Translations under genes and position numbers: made by a program | Source: Tetradesmus obliquus | Lineage: Eukaryota > Chlorophyta > Chlorophyceae > Sphaeropleales > Scenedesmaceae | DNA length: 64,000 bases | Direction of reading: 5' to 3' | Assembly (NCBI GenBank): GCA_030272155.1 | Contig: CP126195.1 | Coordinates: 5,563,001-5,627,000, forward strand | Shown here: positions 53,052-64,000 of the stretch, piece by piece | Numbering within the stretch: the first letter of the stretch is position 1 | How the letters are laid out: every line of letters starts with the position of its first letter | The notes under the pieces: model-generated | What the model saw: the letters and a program-made list of their open reading frames with translations, nothing else | Database searches by the model: none | Told to the model about the DNA's origin: nothing

Positions 53052-56000
53052 CTGCAGGAACTCCAACAGCAATGGGTCCTGCCATCAGCCATCAGCAACT
53101 GCTGTACATGCACTGGCATGCATTGCGCAGCACGCAGCTACTGCAAACAGCTTGCAGCTACAACACGTACAGCTTGCTAGTCATTGCACTGCTGAGTAGG
53201 AGCATGCACATCAACCCACCTGAGGTTTAGGGTCTGCCAAGCCATCATCACCGCCTGCTGCAAATGTTGCACGCAGCGGCAGCAACCGCTGCCGCGCCGG
53301 ACACTGCTGCTGCTGCTGCTGCCGCTGCTTGTGCAAGCTGCTCGACTCGCTACTGCTGCTGCTACTGCTGCTTGGCAGCAGCTGCTGCCGTTGCTGTGCT
53401 GCCTGCCACTGCTGCTGTGCTGCAGGCAGTGCTTGAAGACCGCCAAGCAACTGCCGGCCGTTGCTTTGGCTGCGCTGCAGCACGCATGGCTGCAGAAAGT
53501 GTTTCGTGCTGCTGCTGCTGCTGCTGTGGATAGGCGACAGCAGTTTGCTGCTGCTGCTGCTGCCACTGCTACTGATGTTTAGTCCCGTCTGTGCTAAGCT
53601 GTGGCACCTGCGGGTGCTGGATGCCTGCGATGCATGGTGGATGTGACAGTAATGTGTGTGAAAGAACGCCAGCAGCAGATAAGTCTGAAGAAGTGCCGCT
53701 CCCGAAAGAAGCAAGCATACAGCAAGCAGTGCACAAACACAGCACATCTGCACGTCTATCAAGCAAGCACGCAACACAGGCAAAGAGCAGCTGATGATCC
53801 TGTGAGGCAAATGCACACGGCAGCAGAACGACAGCATGTCAATCCTCGCACCTGTCTGTGGCCGCTCAGCAGCTGCTGCCTGCGCAGCGGCAGACTGAAA
53901 GCCATGGCTCTGCAGGCGCAATGTAAGAGCAGCAGTGGGGTTCACACAGGGCTTGCAGGACAAGTACACTTGAAACTGCTACTGTCCACTGTTTGCTGCT
54001 GTGGGCTGTTTCAGGCGGATGCACCACACAATGTTCTTTTAGAGATGGACAATGAATCTTTGGTGCCCGAAAATGATTTTGCAACGCACCTCTTGCTGAT
54101 CGCAGGCGTCTGCAACGGGCACGAGTGGAGCCTGGAGCCCTGCATGCCACTGCCTTGCGTAGCTGCCGCGTGCAGCCTTGAAGCCGCCAGATTAACACAA
54201 AGTGTAAGTTTTGCACGCGTGTGCGGTTGCGTCAGCACAGACCGCTGCCCCAGGAATCAATCGCAGTCGATACCACGACAGTTGTGGACTCAGACACCAA
54301 CAAGCCACATTAATCACTGTTCGCCTCTACCAACAGAAACACTGTTGCGGCTTCAACATGCTCTGAGCAGCGGACGCCCGACAGCAATGGGAATTCTGAA
54401 ACAAAGTGTAGGGTTCAAGTGCGGAAGCCTCTATATTAATTGCAACAAACACGCTTGAACAATGTGCTGTGGTTGCGGCTCATCCGTAATGTACTTCTGC
54501 ACGCCACTCAACACAGGACACAAGTGACTGTTCTTTTCCGCTTTGAGCCTGTGTACGCCATTTTATTGGCAGAAAGCCTTTGCGCTTAGCAGCAGTGCAC
54601 TGACATCGCGACAACGTAGCTCAGCAGCTGTACGTGCATGCTGCAGCATGTGGGCTCACCTGACACACCACAGCATGTGCACCACCTCAGCTGCAGATGC
54701 TAGGCCAGGGGTCGCTCATCAAGCAGTTTGCTACACATTAGTTACAAGTAAAACTGAACACCTCGCCACTCTTGCTAACCAGACTCGCCTTGCCTTGGCA
54801 ACCTGTGTGGTGGAAAGCGACTGACATCATGCATGCGCATGCACTGCTGGTGCACAATGCTTTTGGCCCCCACACACAGCATGCAAAAAACTCAAACTGT
54901 GGCCAGCAATAAGCGTTCAGCATGCTTCATTGCTTGAGAACATGTGCAACATTGAGCAGCACCAACAAGAATGGCCACACTTTAATGGCATACAGCCGCC
55001 TCTCACATGGCGGTGATCAAGCACTTCTGCCAGTGCACACGCCGTCATCGGGTACGATGCGTGCTAACAACGCGCCAGGCTGTTCAATCACCCACTACAA
55101 CAGCCCACCACCAAGCCACACACAAGGGCGGCCTTTTTACGGAGCTCAAACCCGCCCCAAAGCAGGCATACAGCACCCAACAGCAGGCATGGGACACCAT
55201 TGTGCCTGTCAAGGCATGCACGCAACGCTCAACAGCATGCACAACAGCACAACTCCCTAGGCAAAACTGCATTGCACGCCATGCCGGCCCTTGCAATGTG
55301 GCTTCTCAGTCCAGCCCAGTCAGTGTCCAACTATGTAAAGAGTTGCAAAAAGCACACTTTGCAAAAGCAAAATGAAACATATCGCTCAGTCACATCCAAC
55401 TATGCATGTGAAGCTGGGTGCTGCCCATATCTGCCACAAACAAGCAGCGTGCTACACACTGGCTGGCTTATCGCCCAGAACCCGCAAAGACGTACCTACT
55501 CCATGCAGGTAAGGCGTGGACACGAGCAGGCAGCTGGCCGCACAACAGCAGCACCAAGTGCTCTGCACATACAGACGTGCACTGAAAGGCAACTCGCAGC
55601 ACTCACAAGGAAATGCGCCAGCTGAAGCAAACCCCAATCGCTCGGCCAATGCGCAAAGGATCATCCAGTGCTGCTGCTGCAGCAAACAAAGGCTTGCAGG
55701 GTCCAGGCATGAAGCAACCTCGCCTCACATAGACTCTGGACAGTTGGGTTTGGGTCCCAAAGCATGAGTGAGAAACCACAGGATAGGAGTGAGACGTCAC
55801 AGTAACCGTTGAAGCATTACGCAGGAGGCAACAACAGCAGCCCCAAGCGCCACGCAGTCAAGCAGCACCACAAAGCAGCATAACACATCGTGCAGTACAC
55901 TTTGCACTACGTAAACCAGCAAGATATCAAGCCTGGAGCATGGCGCATGCAGCGCAGCACTGCTGCCACCACTGCACCTCCTGATATTTGTGTCAGCCGT

Positions 56001-57059
56001 ACAAGCTCAGCTTAGCAGCAGATACAAGGCAAGCCAATGACAAAAGTCAGGTGCCAAAACAGATAGCCTCGGAATGCCCTCAGGCTGCAAGCTGCAGAAT
56101 TCCATTCAGATAGAGTGGCGAGGTTGGCGTGGTTGTGTGTGCTTCCAGCAAGCGCCAACCATGCCTGGAGTTCATGTTGCATGAATGCAGATCAGGCATA
56201 CAATCGGCGTTGTAAATGCAGCCTGCGGCTCCAAACACAAGGCGCCGAGTGTAACTCTGCCTGACGTACAAGAATCCTGCTTGAACTGACAGAATAGAGC
56301 TGTCCGTGCACAGGGAAATGTGCACAGGAGCAGAAACACAAGCTCGCAGGACAAACGAACCACCTTCACATCTACCTACCGAGCATAGCAACACAGTATG
56401 CACGACAGTGGCCACACACTGCATACAAACCTGCATACACACCTGCTCACATACGTTGCGCCGCCGCACAAACATGCACAGTGCGTTGCAGCACGTGGGT
56501 TGTACGGCGATCGCAGTTTGCGGCAGACACTGCAGCAAGGGAGACACGTTTGCCACCTCCAACTCTCTCACCACAAAAGAGGCTGTTAATGTGTGTTACG
56601 CAGCAGCCATGAATACTGCACATCACACAGCCTATGATAATTGGCACCATCTGCATTGCCACTGCAGCAGGTGGCAGCTGGGTACCTCTGGCAAACACAC
56701 ACTGGCCAGTAGCACCTGCAGCTTAGCACAACACACAACACATAACCTGCATCAGGCATACCATCACCTTTCACAGCAGCTGGCCTGCCCACCTTATGCA
56801 GGGGGCAGCAACACAAACTGTGACATAGGACATAACCCTCACAGGAATAGCGACCGCCCCACAGCTGCACTGCAACATTAGGGAACATGCTGCTGACACG
56901 TCATGCAACATGCCAACAAACTCCTTGCTGCCACGGCTTGCTACACCTAGGACGCACCTGCAGCTGCACTGCATGCAGCCCTGCCTGACTCCACACTCAA
57001 CTCACCAACCGCAACACAACACATATGGAACCAGAAAGCTGCACAATGTGTGACACACG
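53052..57059. other. Intergenic, no gene recognised
   Basis: This 4 kb stretch is open in several frames because of low-complexity sequence (Gln, Ser, His, Thr), but none has recognisable domains. The most CTG-rich part is 53290-53570. Confidence 0.5.
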
Positions 57060-57190
57060 TCACTCTGCATGGTGATGTGGCGCATATGCCTTGATCTCCA
57101 CAGTGCCTAGCAGCTCCTGCTGCTTGCCATCCGCACTAATGCGCAGCTGCTGCCGCTGCTTCTCCTTCAGCTGCTGCAGCTCCGCCACAC

Positions 57191-57225
<35 letters not shown>

Positions 57226-57856
57226 TTGGCGCCAAACATCATCTTGTACGCGCCCTTCGCAATCTTGACAAACCACATCGTGTTGAGCGCCAGCAGCAGC
57301 AGCGGCACACCCAGCAGCATCGCAACTGCGTGTGGCGGCTCCTGAGCAATTATGCGCAGGTTTTGCAGGACGTGAAGGTAGAATGGCACAAACATTGCCA
57401 CACGTGCCACACCCCACACCAGCAGCATGAGCAGCCCATTGACTTGATACAGCTTCAAATGCTTCAGCTGCAACCGATCCAATGCCCATCGCAGATTCAC
57501 AAAAGGTGTAGTAGCCTCGGTAAGCAGCACCATCAGCAGGTACACATGCAGCGACTGCACTTGTGCAGCAACTGCCAGTGACAGAAGCGACACCACATGG
57601 TGGATGTACATCTCCTTGCTGCCGATCTCTGTGTGCCAGCAGATCACACAGAAGTCCACCAAAAAATAGCCGGCTGAGATGCCCAGGATTGCATATGAAA
57701 GCTCGCTGACGCGCAGCACCACGCTGCTGCTGCTGCTGTTGCTGCTGTCGAAGAACTCGCCGCTGTAGCAGAGCGCCCACAGGCACAGCGCAGTGACCAG
57801 CACTGCATGCAGCGTGCTGGGCAAGCTGCACACAGCAGGCAGCAGAAGTTGATGGA

Positions 57857-57905
<49 letters not shown>

Positions 57906-58571
57906 TGTCAGAAGAAGAGGCGACCAGCACTGCATGCAGCGTGCTGGGCAAGTTGTGTATGAAGCACGGCAGGCAGCGGAGTTAAAAGAGGCGACAGCAG
58001 CAGCAGCAGCAGCGTGTTAGTGATTGCAGATAGCTTGCAGGGTCACGAAATGCCAACTGCCTGCTGCTGCATGCTACGGCCAACTGCACCCCAATCACAT
58101 CCGCGCGTGCAGAACAGCTGCCACAGCAGCCACCAATGCACATGCATTCAAATGGTTATGCTAGCTGTAGATACTACAAAACAATATTGTTCTTGTTACC
58201 TGCTGTTCAAACAGGTGCATTGGCCTAGTTTACTGCACGAAGCTTTCTCAAGCAGCCGGTTGGGCAAGCAGCCAGTTGCACAAATAAGTGGATAAAGAGA
58301 GAGCAGCAGATGCTGCGAACACTGCGCAGCTGCTTGATGAATGAACAAGCTATGCAACAAGCTACGCAACACACGTCAGCGCAGCACAGCTGTGTCACAG
58401 CAGCATACACAGCAGCATACACAACAGCAGCAGCAGCAGCAGCACCAGCTCACCGCGTGTTCCAGTCGACCTTGTCATGCTGCTTCAATCGCCTGTAGCC
58501 GCTGCAGAGCTTGGGTGATAGCACCTGGGAGCACTTGTACAGCAGTGTGTAGCCCACAGCGCTGAAGAGGC
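57060..58571 (-). CDS. TLC-domain (TRAM-LAG1-CLN8, TLCD4/TMEM56-like) membrane protein, first exon missing
   Basis: TLC proteins are multi-pass ER or endomembrane proteins linked to ceramide and lipid handling. Exons seen: 58454-58571 and 57060-57825, joined in phase 2 to give RRLKQHDKVDWNTR|LPSTLHAVLVTALC, the conserved W-N-x-R / STLHA entry to the domain. Later motifs: YFLVDFCVICWHT, MYIHHVVSLLSLAVA (paired His), EATTPFVNLRWALDRLQL, NGLLMLLVWGVARVAMFVPF and NTMWFVKIAKGAYKMMFG. The tail has a Gln run and ends IKAYAPHHHAE. 293 residues are visible. The first exon enters in phase 1 and was not identified; it should lie between 58600 and about 59100. The catalytic ceramide-synthase Lag motif (HHxxDD) is absent, so it is not a ceramide synthase. 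Confidence 0.85.
57826..57975 (-). repeat. Copy of the TLC exon acceptor edge beyond a CAG run
   Basis: The edge of the main TLC exon (LPSTLHAVLV, CTTGCCCAGCACGCTGCATG, start 57825) recurs near 57951, 126 bp upstream in the intron, with about 14 CAG/CTG triplets between. The copy has lost the CAG acceptor: the preceding bases are CACAA. Confidence 0.8.
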
Positions 58572-60943
58572 CTGCAGCAGGGCAAAATACAGCACAAGAC
58601 AGCAGAAGAGAGCAGAAGACAGTATGTGAGGTGACAGTACAACAGAAACAACAACTACTGCTGCTGCTGTGGCTGCAGCCAAGCTGCTGGCGCTCAGAAA
58701 AGGGCTCGTAGCAGCTGCGTGAAAGAGCTTGCTGCGAGCTGACACGGCAGCCATGGGTGCTTTACATAACACTGCTGTTGCATTGCCCGAGTACAGGACA
58801 ACATAAGTAGCTCCATTAGAGCATCAAAATCCTCAAGCAGCTGCTTAGCAGTGCCTTTGCAGATGGGGCTGGTGTGTGCTACAGCTGCTGCTGCTGTGCT
58901 GCTGCTGTGCTCACAGCACGCCTGTTGCGATTAGCAGCTGCTAGCCATCGCCCGCAGGCTATATTCACCTGCTGTACCCGCCACTTGCAGGAGAGGGTCT
59001 TCCGTCACAGAAGCCAGCACTGCAGGAAGCAGCATGGGGGCAGTGAGGCAAGAGGGTGACGGTTTGTTTGCACAGCGTCCCAAGCTACGCCGCTCCCCAT
59101 TGCATAACTGATACCATTAAGACAATTGAAAACTAAAGCGGATTGGACTGACCCAACAGCGCTGCTAGCGCATAGAAGGCTCGGGAGGAAGCTCACCTTC
59201 ACTAGCCTCGGTCCAAACGCCAGCCATGGCGCAGCACGGGCTTGAAGCCCAACAGCTACACAATTATGCTTGCTGTCCGAAATTGACAATTCAATGCGAT
59301 CACGGGGCAGGGGCGCGCTTCAAATTGTTGGCTGGCAAAAGCACTTGCTGCTGCTTGTGTGGCTGAATGCAGCTCCTGTACTGATAAAACGCTTGATTTG
59401 TGACAATGAAGCAGAGCATACGAGTACTGTGGAGAAGCCAAAACTTGGATAGGCTGTTGAAGTGGTGACCTGGCAGTCATTTGGGTGGCACCAGTGCAGG
59501 TCTTGTCGGACTTGGGTTCAACAGTTTCGACTTTGAAATGCTGGTTAATACTAATCGTAAACTTAATGCATTTTCAGATGAAGAATGCAGCCCCGCACAT
59601 GTGGTGTCAGGCTGCCACCTGGCAGCTGCTGAGCGTGCCACCTGGCAACTGCACACAGCTGTGTGCCTTTGCAGCCATGCCATGCAATTGAAGCAATACC
59701 CCGTAAGATGCCAGCTGCGGCAACATCCAACCAAAAGCATTTTCTGAAAGTTACTTCAAAGTCAAGCTATAGCAGCAAGCCCAAGTCCATATACCTAAGG
59801 TAAGCTTCTTCAAAATGTTGACACTAGGATCCTACCGCCATGCAGACAACGTGGTCGCCACATGCAGGTGACGAAGCCATGCTGCGATGCAGCATAGCTC
59901 TGCAACACAGCCACAAAAATCTTGTTACAGGGGAGAGCAAATGAACACCCGAAAGTGAACACTCACAAAAAAAACACTCACCCTATTTTCAGTTCACACA
60001 GCCCGCCACGCACTGCGATGGCATCACACCAGTTATATCACTCCGAGTGTGTGAGTTCACACCACACACCTGGCCGCTGCGTAAATTTTGGTTGTCATCA
60101 GGAATTGCAGTGCTGTTGCAGCTTGCAGCAGCCTGCATCCACCACTCCGGCAAAGCAGCAGGTTGCCTATCACATTAACAACCTAGTTCAAACAGTCATT
60201 GTTATGTAGCGTGTTAGTGGCATGACCAGCCTCTGCAGCCTCTAGTAGCATCACAACGAGCTTGTACCAGCCATGTAGACCGGCACACTCTGACCACAGG
60301 ATCATAGCTTGGCAAGTGCCGGGGGCTGCGCAACCCACCAAGCTCTGACCCTGTAGGTTGGCTGCTGCAGCAGCAGAGGCCGCCAGCTGAGCTGAGCAGC
60401 TCAGCAGCAGGGGCCAGGCCTTGAAAATCTTAGCTTTGCAAACTTAGCATAATGAAATGCGTGCGGAATTCCTGAACAGCCTTGCATTCTCGGCAAGCGG
60501 CATGCGTGGTACTTCCCGCCAAAAAGAATCCGCTGCACACTTGAACTTGCAGCCAACCGAACTGAAGATCGCCCCCAGGTTATGATCACATGATGTCTTG
60601 CTGTCAAGCCGATTGCAAGCTGCGTGGTGCAGGGCGCACCCAGCCGCACACTGTCACAGTGCGGCCGCTGGTGCCGCTGCTGTCCCTGCATCAGGCAGCT
60701 ATCTCATTTGTGCCTGGCCCAGCCTGACTCAGGCCCTTGTGACAAGGGCACAATGCGCAGCAGTTGGCCACCGCCACAAATCTTCCGCTGGTGTCCCTGC
60801 ATCAGGCAGCTATCTCCCTTATGTGCCAGGCGCTGCCTGCTCCGGCACAGTGCAGCAGTTGGCCACCGCCGTGAATCCGACAGCTGCTGCCCTTTGCTGT
60901 TGCTGCTGGCTGCAGCTTACTGATTACAGCAAATCCAAAAGTC
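58572..60943. other. Intergenic with no firmly recognised gene
   Basis: The 58572-59100 part probably holds the unresolved first exon and promoter of the TLC gene. Near the right end, a block of about 100 bp (CCCTGCATCAGGCAGCTATC ... CAGTTGGCCACCGCC) occurs twice (about 60687-60776 and 60791-60872) in the 3' flank of the b561 gene. A TGTAA on the minus strand (about 60923-60927) could be its poly(A) signal. Confidence 0.5.
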
Positions 60944-63900
60944 TTATGCCTCAGGCTGCTGCTGCTGTGGCTGCGCCTCGAGGGCTGTGGGGCTGCAGGG
61001 TGCCTTGTCGTCACCCTGCGGCACCCCTGGCCTGTATGACAGCGTGCGCGCATCGTAGCGTCCCTTGCGTTCAAGCTGCAGCAACAGCAGCAGCAGCAGC
61101 AGTAGCAGCAGATGCTGTTTTCATATGTATGTTAAGCATGTATGGACATGTGACAGCAGTTGTGTTTGCGCCACTCACCATGCGCTTGGGTGCCTGCAGC
61201 TCAAGCCTCGTCAGCTTTAGAGTGAATCTATGTCAACTTATGGCTGTGACACAGCGGGCAAGAACTTCACTGCTTCTTTCACAGTGCGCCGCTCACCGCG
61301 CGCTTGGGCACCTCCAGCACTAGCCCTGCCTGAGTCAGCAGCAAAACTGCCAGCAGCATCAGCCTGCTCAGGCTGCCATGCAGCCACTGGCATCATCCTG
61401 GCAGGATCCATCAAGATCGCACATTAAGACGCCTTTTGCTGATGCTCCAACACATATACAGTTTGTTTGCGGAGCAATTACAGGTAGAACGAGACAAGGT
61501 GCGGCTCACCGTGCGCTTGGGCACCTCCAGCACCAGCCCGGGTAGTGCCATCAAGCCCAGCAGCACGCAGATGGGTATCAGCCAGAGCAGGCTGTCATGC
61601 AGACCAGTGCTTTAGCATGCTTTAACATAATGAATAATAGCATCATAGCAGTATGACTCCCTCTCCAAATGTTCAATGGGCATCTAAACATTTTGTGGAT
61701 AATTGTTGTTGAGTACAGGAAACTACGATACTGTGGCTCACCGTGCGCTTGGGCACCTCCAGCACCAGGCCTGCCAGTGCCATCAGGCCCAGCAGCACGC
61801 AGATGGGCGTCAGCCAGGCCACCAGCGCCGCATTCTTCAGGTCGTGCATCAGCAGCACGCCCAGGAAGCAGTTGACAATGCCTGCAGGAGACATGCACAT
61901 CAGCATGTGCGGGCATTTGAACATACTAATCCACGTGCAGAGAGAGATACAGGAGCTCTGAGGACGAGAGCTAGTGAGTGACACTAACGTGAACGGATGA
62001 TGCGTGTAACACATGCTGCAGCTCTGTTTTGTATCCCACAGTGTTACTGGCTGTAAGCATGTTTGACAGCCTTACCAACGATCGGTCATGGCACCAGACT
62101 GCCCCCCTGCTGATGCCTACTGTCCTGAAGCGCACTCTAACGCAGCTGCAGACAGCATGCATCAGCTGCCAAACCCCACATCTTTTCACCAAGGATCATC
62201 GCCACCCAGCCCAAACTGTAGTGCCCCACCTGCCACATCCTTCTACCCTGGTACCTAGTAGGATGTATCACTAGCCTGCTTGCATGCAACATATTTTTAT
62301 ATCTCTGTTAGCAACGCTCACTGAGGATCATTGCCACCCAGCCCAAAGAGTGGTGCCCCACCCGCCACATCCTTCTACACTAACCTAGTAGGATGCATTA
62401 CTAGCCTGCTTGCATGCAACACATTGTAAATTATTGTATCTGTCAACAACTCTCACCAAGGATCATCGCCACCCAGCCCAAACTGTAGTGCCCCACCCGC
62501 CACATAGGCAGCGCAGAATGTCCGACGCCAGGGTTCATAAAACCGCCAGCCAGCTGCAGCACTGACACAGCAACAGCTGCAACGCCCAGCCCAAAATGCG
62601 GCGTGTACAGCTTGTGGATGCCGGCTCCAGTGCCGTTTTCACTGAAGAAGAGCACCATGGCTAGGCCAAAGCTAGCAATGACACAAAGCACCGCCAGCAG
62701 CTGCAGCAGCTGGTGCAGGTGGCGCCACGTGTTGGGCAGGCGGCCAGCCTGTTGGGTTGCAGAGCAGCACGCCGCAGGAATTGCAAAACTCAACCACGCA
62801 ATTCCAATGTTCAAGATCTCAGGTGCTGCTTGACAGTATGTCCATGCGGGAAACAGGGTGCGTGCTTTCAGGGCGCAATTTGCTGTGATGCATTCAACAT
62901 GCCGTGACAGCCTATAACGCTGCTGCCCACTAAGCCACAAAGCTGCTTCCATTTCAGCAGTGACACCTTCTCTACGCATTTCAGCAGTGACACCTTCTCT
63001 ACGCATTTCAGCAGTGACACCTTCTCTACGCATTTCAACAGTGACACCTTCTCTACGCATTTCAGCAGTGACACCTTCTCTACGCATTTCAGCAGTGACA
63101 CCTTCTCTACGCAGCAGCAACACGTGCAGTCACAGCAGCTGCCGAATGCACTGTAGTTGTTGCACGACCAGTTTACAAAATGCCCGCACCTCGCTGTCCC
63201 CAAAGAGCCACATCTGAGTGCAGCTGCCACATCAGAGTGCAGCTGCCACATCAGAATCAGCTTGCAGCTGTCACATCAATGCAAGGTCTTAGTCAGCATC
63301 GCAGCTGCTTTGGTTGTTGATTGCCCGCACCTCGCTGTCTCCAAAGAGCCACTTGTGGCGAGTTCAGCTGCCACATCTGAATCAGCAGCGCAACTGCCAC
63401 ATCAAAGGAAAGTCTCAACAACAGTGCAGCTGCCCCATCCGTGCAGTTGCCGCATCCGAATGATATTTTCTCTTTTGGCTCTCACCTCGCTGTCTCCAAA
63501 GAGCCACTTGTGGCGTGCCAGCAGCATGCCGGCCGGCATCAGTGCGCAGAAGGCCACCAGCATCAGCACCCCGTGCGCAATCTGGGCCGCTGAGTTGCCG
63601 GAGGAACTGGACACATCAGAGTACTTGCCTGCAGGCAGGGTTTATGCAGTTCATCACAGGGTTTTACATGTTAGCAGAAGGCCACCAGCATCAGCGGCCC
63701 ATGCGCGATCTGGGCTGCTGAGTTGCCGGAGGAGCCGGAAACATTAGAGTACTTGCCTGCAGCCAGGGTTCACACAGTTCAACACAGGGTTTTAGAGGTT
63801 AGCAGAAGGCTACCAGCATCAGCAATTTTGACATAGAGATGCATGCTTGCAGCAGGCCACCAGCATCAGCGCCCCGTGCGCGATCTGTGCTGACGAATTG

Positions 63901-64000
63901 CCGGAGGAGCTGGACACGTCAGAGTACTTGCCTCCGGCAGGTTATGACATACCCTCCTCATGGTGGAGTAGAGTACACAGGCAAGGAACTCCTTCTCCTT
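60944..64000 (-). CDS. Cytochrome b561-domain protein (C-terminal part; continues beyond the window)
   Basis: Cytochrome b561 proteins move electrons across membranes with two b hemes; plant and algal ones often follow a DOMON domain. Exons: 63953-64000 (partial, tentative), 63486-63628, 62457-62748, 61742-61881, 60944-61075; phases match. The four heme-binding His are visible, one per central helix: AHGVLMLVAFCALMPAG, WRHLHQLLQLLAVL, LYTPHFGLGVAAVAVSV and WRVGHYSLGWVAMILG. They are followed by IVNCFLGVLL and the last helix ending LVLEVPKRT. The terminal exon encodes LERKGRYDARTLSYRP and ends QPQQQQPEA. KYSDVSSSSGNSAAQI just before the first helix fits the linker after a DOMON domain, which would lie outside the window. 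Every internal exon has tandem edge copies in its introns. Confidence 0.85.
61170..61595 (-). repeat. Three copies of the b561 fourth-exon donor edge
   Basis: True exon ends LVLEVPKRT with ACG|GTGAGC at 61742. Copies lie near 61509 (long; includes LTPICVLLGLMALPGLVLEV), 61294 and 61178 (short, degenerate: GTGAGTGG donor). CTG runs follow the last copy. Confidence 0.85.
62165..62410 (-). repeat. Two copies of the b561 third-exon donor edge
   Basis: True exon ends VGHYSLGWVAMILG with CTTG|GTGAGA at 62457. Copies with edges near 62319 and 62189 keep about 45 nt of exon and 60 nt of a shared intron (AGTAGGATG...CTAGCCTGCTTGCATGCAAC in antisense order). Spacing is 138 and 130 bp. The donors are changed to GTGAGC and GTGAAA. 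Confidence 0.85.
62951..63112 (-). repeat. Six-copy 27-bp repeat, open as a 9-residue peptide repeat
   Basis: The unit ATTTCAGCAGTGACACCTTC plus TCTACGC occurs six times with one base change. On the minus strand it reads (MRREGVTAE)n and is open, in frame, into the b561 exon at 62748. I place it in the intron because a good acceptor (CCAACAG) precedes the conserved exon, but retention would add an in-frame charged repeat. Confidence 0.85.
63179..63360 (-). repeat. Two copies of the b561 second-exon donor edge
   Basis: True exon ends ARHKWLFGDSE with GAG|GTGAGA at 63486. Copies near 63324 (KWLFGDSE) and 63187 (MWLFGDSE) repeat the last 8 codons; both have GAG|GTGCGG instead. Spacing is about 137-162 bp. 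Confidence 0.85.
63660..63935 (-). repeat. Two copies of the b561 second-exon acceptor edge
   Basis: True exon starts at 63628 (KYSDVSSSSGNSAAQIAHGV). Copies start near 63758 (KYSNVSGSSGNSAAQIAHGP) and 63930 (KYSDVSSSSGNSSAQIAHGA). Spacing is about 130 and 172 bp. The first keeps CTGCAG; the second has CCGGAG. Confidence 0.85.

Noticed and set aside
53601-54458. 285-residue plus-strand open frame
   Set aside because: No domain, no codon patterning and no splice support; composition is mixed low-complexity. Left as intergenic.
56306-56881. 191-residue plus-strand open frame rich in His, Thr and Cys
   Set aside because: It looks like a chance frame in CA-rich sequence; no recognisable motif.
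1-64000. Transposons, LTR elements or virus-like genes
   Set aside because: No reverse transcriptase, integrase, transposase or capsid motif and no long terminal repeats were seen on either strand. The repeats found are local tandem ones.
1-64000. tRNA, rRNA or snRNA genes
   Set aside because: I saw no cloverleaf with A and B boxes and no conserved rRNA stretch. A covariance-model scan would be decisive and could not be run.

Overview
This 64 kb window is nuclear DNA of a green alga. The genes are split by many short introns with GT donors (often GTGAGC or GTGCGT) and AG acceptors, CAG/CTG runs encode long Gln and Ala tracts, and the recognisable proteins are plant or algal: a PHT4 plastid anion transporter, an SBP-box transcription factor, an SnRK2-like kinase and an mTERF protein. 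A chlorophycean alga fits best; genus is not determined.

Layout. 1-1.9 kb: no gene, one small satellite. 1.97-4.29 kb (-): EVE-domain (THYN1-like) protein, 6 exons, 291 aa. 6.66-8.74 kb (-): mTERF protein, 4 exons, 321 aa. 9.21-16.64 kb (+): SnRK2-like kinase with a 607-residue Gln/Ala-rich tail, 7 exons, 932 aa, catalytic HRD Asp replaced by Gly. 18.87-24.49 kb (+): SBP-box factor, 3 exons, 898 aa, with a 1.4 kb 14-mer satellite in the intron that splits the DNA-binding domain. 28.26-30.62 kb (+): multi-pass membrane protein of unknown family (5' end unresolved). 34.25-34.56 kb (+): small helical protein. 37.56-46.70 kb (-): secreted sushi plus beta-helix gene built of two tandem units, carrying several frame breaks. 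48.72-53.05 kb (-): PHT4 transporter, 6 exons, 476 aa. 57.06-58.57 kb (-): TLC-domain membrane protein. 60.94-64.00 kb (-): cytochrome b561-domain protein, running off the window. The modelled genes were rebuilt by matching splice phases; for the EVE, mTERF, kinase, SBP and PHT4 genes the summed exon lengths are exact multiples of three.

The outstanding feature is not one gene. In nearly every multi-exon gene the introns (or the 3' flank) contain tandem copies of the edge of the neighbouring exon together with its splice site. There are roughly 60 such 'decoy' edges, with periods of about 52 to 240 bp and mostly 104-140 bp, often beside CTG runs that also serve as the acceptor tract. Some copies keep working splice sites and open frames and could give alternative ends, such as a tail-less kinase or alternative C-termini of the membrane protein. 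Others have lost the AG or the frame. This looks like an ongoing process of intron growth and exon-edge duplication. The genes do not form an operon or a shared pathway.
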